Source of the DNA: JBGPEQ01 sp035518775
GTDB taxonomy: Bacteria; Pseudomonadota; Alphaproteobacteria; Dongiales; Dongiaceae
Assembly (NCBI GenBank): GCA_035518775.1
Contig: DATIXH010000088.1
Span: forward strand, 1 to 9,029
Length of the DNA: 9,029 bases
Direction: 5' to 3'
The notes beneath the pieces were generated by a model. That model searched no databases, was not told the DNA's origin, and saw only the letters and a list, made by a program, of their open reading frames with translations. Made by a program: the position numbers and the translations under genes. Position 1 is the stretch's first letter. The number at the start of each line of letters is the position of its first letter. Positions 1-6,136 of the stretch are shown here, one piece after another.

Positions 1-605
1 TGCCGCGCGCCGTGCCCAAAGCGTTGACCGCCGGCGAAGCCACTGAAGCGGTCGCCGCCGCCGCGGAGGCCGACGGCGCGCCCTGGATCGCCAAGCGCGA
101 CACCGCCATCCTGGCGCTGCTCTATGGCTGCGGGCTGCGTCTGGGCGAGGCGCTCGCGCTGAACCGCCGCGAGGCGCCGCGCGCCCGCGGCGACGAGACC
201 GCGAGCCTCGTGGTCACGGGCAAGGGCCGCAAGCAGCGCGCCGTGCCGGTGCTGCCGGGCGTCGCCGCGGCCGTCGAGGACTATCTCGCCGCCTGCCCGT
301 TCGGGGGCGACGGCGACGCGCCGCTGTTCCGCGGCGCTCGCGGCGGCCGGCTCAGCCCGCGCCTCGTCCAACTGCGCCTTGAGCATCTGCGCGCGCGGCT
401 GGGCCTGCCCGATACGGCGACGCCACACGCGCTGCGCCACAGCTTCGCCACCCACCTGCTCGCCGGCGGCGCCGACCTGCGCGCGATCCAGGAGCTGCTC
501 GGCCATGCCTCGCTGTCGACGACACAGCGCTACACCGAGGTCGACAGCGCCGCCCTGCTCGCGGTCTACGACCGGGCGCATCCGCGCGCCCGCGGCGCGC
601 GCTGA
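1..605 (+). CDS. xerC: Tyrosine recombinase XerC-type, C-terminal catalytic domain (5' end outside window)
   Basis: This is a site-specific tyrosine recombinase. With XerD, XerC acts in the cytoplasm at the chromosomal dif site to resolve chromosome dimers. Numbering from the GTG at 12, the catalytic set is complete: Arg43 in GCGLRLGEAL, Lys71 in GKGRKQR, His139 and Arg142 in HALRHSFATHLL, His165 in LLGHASLSTTQRYT, and the nucleophile Tyr174. The reading frame is open to the left edge and the residues before the GTG (Pro-Arg-Ala) read as normal XerC linker. The GTG is therefore an internal valine codon and the gene is truncated only by the window. About 100 residues of the N-terminal SAM-like core-binding domain should lie upstream. 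The C-terminus is intact. Assignment to XerC rather than XerD or another integrase rests on overall sequence style and the compact catalytic domain; no integrase-style context such as an att site is visible. Confidence 0.88.
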   Translation, partial: PRAVPKALTAGEATEAVAAAAEADGAPWIAKRDTAILALLYGCGLRLGEALALNRREAPRARGDETASLVVTGKGRKQRAVPVLPGVAAAVEDYLAACPFGGDGDAPLFRGARGGRLSPRLVQLRLEHLRARLGLPDTATPHALRHSFATHLLAGGADLRAIQELLGHASLSTTQRYTEVDSAALLAVYDRAHPRARGAR

Positions 606-618
606 CCGCCGATCCGCC

Positions 619-1092
619 ATGGCCGACCTCCACATCCGCACCATCACCGCGGTCGACGCCGAGGCGGTCGTGCGCATGTGGTCCGACTTCGCGCGCTACC
701 TGCGGGAGCTCGGCGACACCGACGAGCAGAACTTCGGGGTCGAAGCCTTTCTGCGCGACGGCTTCGGGCCTGATCCGGCCTTCACCGGCATCATCGCCGA
801 GCGCGACGGCGCAGCGGTCGGCTATTTGCTCTATCACTTCGGCTACGACTCCGATCAGGCGATGCGTTTCCTCCATATCGTCGATCTCTGGGTCGATCCG
901 GAGGCCCGCCGCGGCGGCGTCGGCCGCGCCCTCATGAGCGAGGCGGCGTCCCGCTGCCGGGCCAAGGGCGGCCGGGCCCTCTTCTGGTCGGTGTTCACGC
1001 CCAACAAGCTCGCCGCCGCGTTCTATGAGAGGCTCGGCGGGACGTTCTATACCGACTTGAAATTCATGCACATCGCGGCCGCCGACCTCTGA
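619..1092 (+). CDS. GNAT family N-acetyltransferase (SSAT-like)
   Basis: This is a 157-residue cytoplasmic acetyltransferase that would move an acetyl group from acetyl-CoA to an amine. The acetyl-CoA pyrophosphate loop (motif A, R-x-x-G-x-G) is at residues 97-102, after the beta strand HIVDLWVDPEA. The C-terminal motif B region has WSVFTPN at 123-129 and the FYERLGG helix end at 136-141. This arrangement resembles the spermidine/diamine acetyltransferase branch, but the substrate cannot be read from the sequence. The ATG at 619 is chosen because it gives a standard GNAT N-terminus (MADLHIRTITAVDAEAV). The open frame continues upstream to 379, but only as a shadow of xerC. The gene starts 13 nt after the xerC stop with no clear Shine-Dalgarno, so co-transcription with xerC and translational coupling are likely. 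No terminator is visible after it. Confidence 0.85.
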   Translation: MADLHIRTITAVDAEAVVRMWSDFARYLRELGDTDEQNFGVEAFLRDGFGPDPAFTGIIAERDGAAVGYLLYHFGYDSDQAMRFLHIVDLWVDPEARRGGVGRALMSEAASRCRAKGGRALFWSVFTPNKLAAAFYERLGGTFYTDLKFMHIAAADL

Positions 1093-1162
1093 TTAACCAT
1101 TGGATTTAAACGGTCCTTTACGGTTGCCGGTGTCTTATGACAGACGACGTGGACCGGGTGGG

Positions 1163-1174
1163 TCGAACGTTCGA
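1163..1174. promoter_or_regulatory. Perfect 12-bp palindrome upstream of the CigR-like gene
   Basis: TCGAACGTTCGA is a perfect inverted repeat in the 93-nt gap before the gene at 1186. Its right end overlaps the GAGAGG ribosome-binding site (1173-1178), so a protein bound here could block transcription or translation initiation. It does not match the alphaproteobacterial LexA box (GTTC-N7-GTTC). A chance palindrome is possible. No confident -35/-10 pair was found in this gap. Confidence 0.3.
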
Positions 1175-1185
1175 GAGGCCGTGCG

Positions 1186-1647
1186 ATGAACAGGTTGTTC
1201 GGAGCAGCGATGATTGCTGTCGTGGCGACTGCCGCGCCGCCGGCGCGCGCGGACGACCTGTCAGCGGCGCAAGTGGCGACCATCGTTCTCAGCACGGTCG
1301 AGAAGCGCATCATCGGCGACTACTACCAGCGCCAGTACGTCACCTGGGTCGAAAGCGAATCGGCCGGCAACGGCAAGGGTAAAGGGAAGAACAAGCACGG
1401 CAATCTGCCGCCCGGGCTGGCGAAGAAGGGCACGCTGCCCCCCGGCCTGGCGAAGCAGCTGGCGCGTAACGGCACGCTGCCGCCGGGCTTGCAGAAGCGG
1501 GCGCTGCCGCACGACCTGCTCGTGCAGCTGCCGCCGCAGCCGGCGGGCTATCAGCTGGTGCTGGTCGACGACCGAGTGGTGCTCCTCCAGGCCGCCACGA
1601 ACCTCATCATGGACGTGCTGGTCGTGGCCGCGGCCGAAGCCGGTTAA
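1186..1647 (+). CDS. Exported CigR/RcnB-like small protein with LPPGL repeats
   Basis: This is a 153-residue protein predicted to be exported. Residues 1-22 form a Sec signal peptide: Met-Asn-Arg, a hydrophobic core (LFGAAMIAVVATAA), and an A-R-A cleavage site before Asp-Asp. The mature part begins with a helix ending IIGDYYQRQYVTW (42-54). A Gly/Lys-rich linker (61-72) follows, then three LPPGL motifs at 74-78, 84-88 and 98-102 followed by lysine-containing segments. The C-terminus is a compact domain, YQLVLVDDRVVLLQAATNLIMDVL (122-145). This layout matches the periplasmic family annotated as anti-virulence regulator CigR-like, related in style to RcnB. Salmonella CigR is an inner-membrane-associated repressor of virulence; whether that role applies here is unknown, and a metal-related or envelope-stress role is equally possible. 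The ATG at 1186 follows GAGAGG at 1173-1178 with 7 nt spacing. It is probably a single-gene unit. Confidence 0.75.
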   Translation: MNRLFGAAMIAVVATAAPPARADDLSAAQVATIVLSTVEKRIIGDYYQRQYVTWVESESAGNGKGKGKNKHGNLPPGLAKKGTLPPGLAKQLARNGTLPPGLQKRALPHDLLVQLPPQPAGYQLVLVDDRVVLLQAATNLIMDVLVVAAAEAG

Positions 1648-1714
1648 CGATCGGGAAACTATGGGATTCCAAGGCGTACAGGGTTCTGCGGAAGTGAAAG
1701 ACGGCGGCGACGTG

Positions 1715-1741
1715 GGAACCGCTTTACCGCTTCTTAACGTT
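1715..1741 (+). promoter_or_regulatory. Possible EcfG-type (general stress) promoter upstream of the receiver gene
   Basis: GGAAC at 1715-1719 and CGTT at 1738-1741 match the -35 and -10 elements recognised by alphaproteobacterial EcfG/RpoE2-type sigma factors. The spacer is 18 nt, slightly longer than the usual 16-17. The position, about 55 nt upstream of the ATG at 1796, suits a promoter. A second weak candidate is GGAAA (1654-1658), 16 nt, then CGTA (1675-1678). Neither is a full match, so this is a suggestion only. Confidence 0.3.
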
Positions 1742-1743
1742 AA
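1734..1743. promoter_or_regulatory. Perfect 10-bp palindrome TTAACGTTAA
   Basis: This is an AT-rich perfect inverted repeat in the leader of the receiver gene at 1796. It overlaps the putative -10 element at 1738-1741. It shares the AACGTT core with the palindrome at 1163-1174. A dimeric regulator binding here is conceivable. The size is close to what can occur by chance, although TTAA is rare in DNA this GC-rich. Confidence 0.25.
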
Positions 1744-1760
1744 TGCGTGAACATGCGCCC

Positions 1761-1774
1761 GTGGCGAACGCCAC
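1761..1774 (+). other. Short leader hairpin before the receiver gene
   Basis: GTGGCGAACGCCAC pairs as a 5-bp stem with a GAAC loop (a sixth pair would leave only two loop bases). It sits 6 nt upstream of the AAAGGA Shine-Dalgarno (1781-1786), so in the mRNA it could stabilise or modulate the 5' leader of the receiver transcript. No function is proven. Confidence 0.3.
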
Positions 1775-1780
1775 GCAGCG

Positions 1781-1786
1781 AAAGGA
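1781..1786 (+). promoter_or_regulatory. Ribosome-binding site of the receiver gene
   Basis: AAAGGA lies 9 nt before the ATG at 1796. It is the clearest Shine-Dalgarno among the plus-strand genes, and it fixes the start of the receiver protein. Confidence 0.6.
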
Positions 1787-1795
1787 CTTTAGATC

Positions 1796-2152
1796 ATGAA
1801 ACGCGTCGATGTGATGATTGTCGATGACGACCAGGATCTCGCCGAGAGCCTCGCCGACCTGCTGGCGGCCAATGGATACCAGGTGGAGGTCGCGAATAAC
1901 GGTCGGGAAGCCGTCGAGCGCTTCCGGGAAAAGGATTACGGCATCACCTTCATGGACGTGCGCATGCCGGTTATGAACGGCGTCGACAGCTTCTTCGAGA
2001 TTCGCAAGATGAAGCCGACCGCGCGGATCGTGCTGATGACCGGCTTCAAGGAGCCGATCGTCAACAAGGCGCTGGAGAACGGCGCCGTGGCCCTGCTGAG
2101 CAAGCCCTTCGATGCGGAGGCCATGCTGAAGCTCGCGGAGACCGTGCACTAA
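1796..2152 (+). CDS. Stand-alone response regulator receiver protein (CheY-like)
   Basis: This is a 118-residue single-domain receiver with no output domain. It would act as a phosphorelay intermediate or through protein-protein contact in the cytoplasm. All signature residues are present: the acidic cluster at Asp10-Asp12 (MIVDDDQDL), the phospho-acceptor Asp54 (FMDVRMPVMNG), the switch Thr82 (LMTGF) and the conserved Lys103 followed by Pro (LSKPF). The length equals a complete receiver fold, so it is not a fragment. The start is supported by AAAGGA upstream. A strong intrinsic terminator follows the stop, making this a monocistronic unit. No histidine kinase lies nearby, so the partner is encoded elsewhere. 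The possible EcfG-like promoter upstream would suggest stress-linked expression, but that is weak. The gene at 2284 is a diverged relative. Confidence 0.93.
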   Translation: MKRVDVMIVDDDQDLAESLADLLAANGYQVEVANNGREAVERFREKDYGITFMDVRMPVMNGVDSFFEIRKMKPTARIVLMTGFKEPIVNKALENGAVALLSKPFDAEAMLKLAETVH

Positions 2153-2183
2153 CCGCCGCTACCCGCGCTCCAGATTTTCGGTC

Positions 2184-2218
2184 AAAGGCCGGCTCTTCAG
2201 CCGGCCTTTACCATTTTT
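2184..2218 (+). terminator. Intrinsic (Rho-independent) terminator of the receiver gene
   Basis: There is a perfect 11-bp stem: AAAGGCCGGCT (2184-2194), the loop CTTC, and AGCCGGCCTTT (2199-2209). A TTTTT run follows at 2214-2218. It begins 32 nt after the stop at 2152. It should end the receiver transcript and insulate the next gene. Confidence 0.9.
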
Positions 2219-2283
2219 ACTAGGTCGACCTTAGGGTCGCGCTGCTAACCATATCCCCGTCCGATTGTCCGCCGAGACGGGAA

Positions 2284-2577
2284 ATGAAGAAGAGCCCCTT
2301 CGTTCTGATCGCTGATGCCGACCGCGCCTGGGCGCAGGGCGTCGCCGATCTCTTCGTGGCCTATGGCTACGAAACGGAAGTCGTCGCCGACGGCCGGCAG
2401 GCGCTCGAGCGCGCGGGCCGGGGCGATTTCGATATCGCCTTCCTCGATGCGGACATGAAGGGCGCCGACGGTTTCTCCGAGATTCGCGAGCCGCAAGCCA
2501 GGATCGTCATGATCGCCGGCGCCGATGCGCGGCCCGCCTTCGAGCGGATGCTCGAGATCGTGGAGACAGCCGCATAG
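2284..2577 (+). CDS. Degenerate receiver-like protein, shortened paralogue of the upstream receiver
   Basis: This is a 97-residue protein that aligns along its length with the receiver at 1796-2152. Shared features include the N-terminal Met-Lys, ADLxxAxGYxxEV, GRxAxER, FxDxxM, FxEIR and ARIV. It keeps acidic residues Asp11 and Asp13 and a phospho-acceptor equivalent at Asp55 (FLDADMKGADG). It lacks roughly 20 residues between beta4 and the last helix, which removes alpha4, beta5 and the conserved Lys. The switch Thr is replaced by Ala78 (MIAGA). Phosphorylation might still be possible, but normal receiver switching is doubtful. The last helix (ERMLEIVETAA) is retained, so the reading frame is preserved, which argues against simple recent decay. 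The start ATG at 2284 has only a weak GGGA-type site before it. It lies after the terminator at 2184-2218 and needs its own promoter or read-through. It could be a regulatory decoy or a decaying duplicate. Confidence 0.7.
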   Translation: MKKSPFVLIADADRAWAQGVADLFVAYGYETEVVADGRQALERAGRGDFDIAFLDADMKGADGFSEIREPQARIVMIAGADARPAFERMLEIVETAA

Positions 2578-2580
2578 TCC

Positions 2581-2674
2581 TGTAGAAGCGGGCTGCGCGC
2601 GCCGCTGGACAGCGCAATCTCTCGCACTGAAACTCCAGCGACGGCACGACGGGCGCGCGCAGCGCGCCCCTACA
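2581..2674. repeat. REP/BIME-like pair of inverted GTAG-headed palindromes
   Basis: Two 23-nt copies in opposite orientation share about 20 of 23 bases. Copy 1 is on the plus strand at 2581-2603 and begins TGTAGAAGCGGGC. Copy 2 is on the minus strand at 2674-2652 and begins TGTAGGGGCGCGC. Each has a GTAG head followed by an imperfect palindrome. Copy 2 contains a perfect 8-bp stem (GGGCGCGC at 2651-2658, GCGCGCCC at 2662-2669) with a 3-nt loop. An inner inverted pair, CGCTGGA (2603-2609) and TCCAGCG (2634-2640), lets the whole block fold into a larger structure. This design fits REP sequences mobilised by RAYT transposases, arranged as a BIME. It lies between two converging genes, where such elements are typical, and may stabilise or end both transcripts. 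Only this one pair is visible, so genomic repetition is inferred. Confidence 0.6.
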
Positions 2675-2706
2675 ATGATCGCGTTGGAGACGGCGAGAGT
2701 GAGACT

Positions 2707-4116
<1,410 letters not shown>

Positions 4117-4151
4117 GGTTCTATCCCGTTGAAGAAGAGGTCAATCTGGAG

Positions 4152-4856
4152 CTAGCGAGCCGCGTGACGCCGCACCAATACCGTCGCCCGCTCGCGTTTC
4201 TTTCCATAGCTAGTGACGCCGCCGAAGTCAGCGCGCGGTATCGGTACACCGGTCATGTCGCCGGGTCGCTTGCCCTTCGCGCGATCCACCCAGGGGTCGT
4301 TGACGTAAACATTGTCCGCGTCGACCGCCGTTACCACGAACCAGTGCGCCGTCGGATCGTTGTGCAGGAATTCCATGTTGTTGAGCACGATCGGCAGCGC
4401 GCCGGCGCCGAGGGCGGCGGCAAAGTCGTCGATCTCAAGGCTGTCATAGTGCACGGGAATCCCGGCCGCGCGTGCCTCCTTCAGGTCGCGCTCCTGCAGC
4501 ACGCGCATGATTTCGGCGCGCTCTTTCGATTCAGCGCGGTCGCCCAGCAGCACGCCGCGGTGGTTCAGATGCACCTCGGTGCTGAAGCCGCGGCGATGCG
4601 CCGCCAGTGCCAATCCAAGTGCGCCGCAGCCGCCATGGCCGCCCGAGGGGCCCATGAAGATGGTGTTGGCCTCGCGCCAGAGCTGCAGTTCGAGCGCCCG
4701 ATCCGCCTTCACCGCCGGCCTGAAGGCCCGCATCGCCATGATCAGGGACGAGGGGCCGCAGGTGAAGTCCGTGGTCTGGCCGTAGTGCGGGACGGCGCGC
4801 GGCTTCCTTGCCGGCGCCTTCCGGCGCTTCGCTCGCTGCTTCGGCACCGCGCTCAC
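4152..4856 (-). CDS. Peptidase C39-like family protein (papain-fold) inside the 2-oxoglutarate dehydrogenase operon
   Basis: This is a 234-residue protein from the GTG at 4856; an ATG at 4892 would give 246. The GTG is preferred because it overlaps the odhB stop as GTGA, the usual arrangement for translational coupling. From the GTG, residues 6-20 are very basic (Lys/Arg/Ala/Pro) and are not a signal peptide. The candidate catalytic Cys33 sits in QTTDFTCGPSSLIMAM, His171 in TAHWFVVTAV, and Asp187 in NVYVNDPW. That Cys/His/Asp order matches peptidase C39-like proteins (DUF3335-type). A glycine-rich GPSGGHGGCGALGLAL segment lies at residues 69-84. The substrate is unknown; peptidase, amidase or transglutaminase-like chemistry are all possible. 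It lies between E2 and E3 on the same strand and is likely co-transcribed. A role in processing or modifying the complex is only a guess. The GGGA-type start signal of lpdA lies just beyond its stop. Confidence 0.8.
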   Translation of the reverse strand: MSAVPKQRAKRRKAPARKPRAVPHYGQTTDFTCGPSSLIMAMRAFRPAVKADRALELQLWREANTIFMGPSGGHGGCGALGLALAAHRRGFSTEVHLNHRGVLLGDRAESKERAEIMRVLQERDLKEARAAGIPVHYDSLEIDDFAAALGAGALPIVLNNMEFLHNDPTAHWFVVTAVDADNVYVNDPWVDRAKGKRPGDMTGVPIPRADFGGVTSYGKKRERATVLVRRHAAR

Positions 4857-6106
4857 ATATCCAGGAGGATGCGCTGGGGATCCTCGATGCATTCCTTGAC
4901 CCGCACCAGGAAGGTCACGGCCTCGCGCCCGTCGATGATGCGGTGGTCGTAGGAGAGGGCGAGATACATCATGGGCCGCACCTCGACCTTGTCGCCGACG
5001 GCCATCGGCCGAGGCTGGATCTTGTGCATGCCGAGGATGCCGGACTGCGGCGGGTTCAGGATCGGGGTCGACAGCAGCGAGCCATAGACGCCGCCGTTGG
5101 AGATCGTGAAGGTGCCACCGGTCAGCTCCTCGATCGTGAGCTTGCCGTCGCGCGCCTTGCGGCCGAGCTCGGTGATCTTGCCCTCGATGGCGGCGAAGCT
5201 CATCTGGTCGGCGTCGCGCACGACCGGCACCACCAGCCCCTGCTCGGTGCCGACGGCGACGCCGATGTCGTAGTGGTTCTTGTAGACGATGTCCTCGCCG
5301 TCGATCTCGCCGTTGACGGCCGGGATCTCCTTCAGCGCGACGAGCGCCGCCTTCACGAAGAACGACATGAAGCCGAGCTTCACGCCGTGCTTCTTCTCGA
5401 AGGCGTCCTTATGCAGGTTGCGCAGCGCCATGACGTTCGTCATGTCCACCTCGTTGAAGGTGGTGAGCATGGCGGCCGTGTTCTGGGCCTGCTTCAGCCG
5501 CTCGGCGATGCGCTTGCGCAGCCGCGTCATGCGCACGCGCTCCTCGCGTGCGCCCGCGGGGCGTGGCGAAATCGGCGCGGCGGGTTCGGGAGTCCTTGCC
5601 GCGGGCGTCAGCGCCAGGGCGGGGGCCGGCGGCGCGACCGGCGTGATCGTGGTCTTGCCGCGCGCCTCCAGGAAGGCCAGCACGTCGGCCTTGGTCAGCC
5701 GGCCGTCCTTGCCGGAGGCAGCGATCTGCTTGGGATCGAGACTGTTCTCTTCGATCAGCTTGCGCACGGCCGGGGCCAGCGGCTCGGCCGCGACGGCCGG
5801 CTTCGGCGCCTCCTTGGCGGGAGCCTTGGGCGCTTCCTTGGCCGCCGGCTTCGAGGCCGCGACCGCGGCGCCATCGCCGATCACGCCGAGGACGGCGCCG
5901 ACCTCGACCGTGCCGCCGGCATCGACGCGGATCTCGCTCAGCGTGCCCGCGGCCGGCGCGAATACCTCGAGCGTCACCTTGTCGGTCTCCAGCTCCAGCA
6001 GTGGTTCATCCACCTTTATGGGGTCACCGACGCTCTTCATCCACTTTGCGACCGTCGCTTCGGTGACGGATTCGCCGAGGGCGGGAACGACGATGTTTGC
6101 GGACAT
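4853..6106 (-). CDS. odhB: Dihydrolipoyllysine-residue succinyltransferase (E2 of 2-oxoglutarate dehydrogenase)
   Basis: This 417-residue core subunit (also named sucB) transfers the succinyl group from the lipoyl arm to CoA (EC 2.3.1.61) and forms the cubic scaffold of the complex. The N-terminal lipoyl domain is at about residues 1-77, with lipoylated Lys43 in ELETDKVTLEV. An Ala/Pro/Lys linker with repeated KEAPK units (82-110) follows. The peripheral subunit-binding domain is at about 111-148 (VRKLIEENSLDPKQIAASGK). A second Ala/Pro linker (152-186) leads to the catalytic domain (about 190-417), with His388 and Asp392 in the DHRIIDG motif and the SNGGVYGSLLSTPILNPPQS signature. There is a single lipoyl domain, as usual for this E2. 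The start at 6106 is supported by GAGG 5 nt upstream, and it lies 30 nt after odhA. The stop overlaps the start of the C39-like gene. ILGMHKIQPRPM and the pairing with odhA favour succinyl- over acetyltransferase. Confidence 0.97.
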   Translation of the reverse strand: MSANIVVPALGESVTEATVAKWMKSVGDPIKVDEPLLELETDKVTLEVFAPAAGTLSEIRVDAGGTVEVGAVLGVIGDGAAVAASKPAAKEAPKAPAKEAPKPAVAAEPLAPAVRKLIEENSLDPKQIAASGKDGRLTKADVLAFLEARGKTTITPVAPPAPALALTPAARTPEPAAPISPRPAGAREERVRMTRLRKRIAERLKQAQNTAAMLTTFNEVDMTNVMALRNLHKDAFEKKHGVKLGFMSFFVKAALVALKEIPAVNGEIDGEDIVYKNHYDIGVAVGTEQGLVVPVVRDADQMSFAAIEGKITELGRKARDGKLTIEELTGGTFTISNGGVYGSLLSTPILNPPQSGILGMHKIQPRPMAVGDKVEVRPMMYLALSYDHRIIDGREAVTFLVRVKECIEDPQRILLDM

Positions 6107-6111
6107 GACGA

Positions 6112-6115
6112 CCTC
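6112..6115 (-). promoter_or_regulatory. Ribosome-binding site of odhB
   Basis: GAGG on the minus strand, 5 nt before the ATG at 6106, lies in the 30-nt odhA-odhB gap. It supports this start and independent initiation of E2 translation. Confidence 0.5.
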
Positions 6116-6136
6116 GAAATGGACAGGCTGGCGGTT

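Noticed and set aside
12..14. GTG as the start of the recombinase
   Set aside because: The frame is open to the left edge, upstream residues look like normal linker, and the protein from GTG would lack the N-terminal DNA-binding domain. It is an internal codon of a gene cut by the window.
1..605. Integrase of a genomic island marking a mobile element
   Set aside because: No tRNA, att repeat, excisionase or phage gene is nearby. The next genes are ordinary, and the compact catalytic domain fits housekeeping XerC.
352..1071. A 239-codon open frame on the minus strand opposite xerC and the GNAT gene
   Set aside because: It is antisense to two genes with intact motifs, is Arg/Ala/Gly-rich and shows no domain.
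1163..1174. LexA/SOS box at the palindrome
   Set aside because: It has neither the alphaproteobacterial GTTC-N7-GTTC spacing nor the four-base spacer of the Gram-positive CGAAC-N4-GTTCG box.
1214..1750. Plus-strand open frame overlapping the CigR-like gene in another frame
   Set aside because: The translation is rich in Arg, Cys, Ser and Trp. The alternative frame at 1186 has a signal peptide, ordered repeats and a Shine-Dalgarno.
2651..2669. The GC-rich hairpin as a classical intrinsic terminator for lpdA or the short receiver
   Set aside because: The stem is strong but no run of T follows on either strand. The GTAG head and the second inverted copy fit a REP-like element better.
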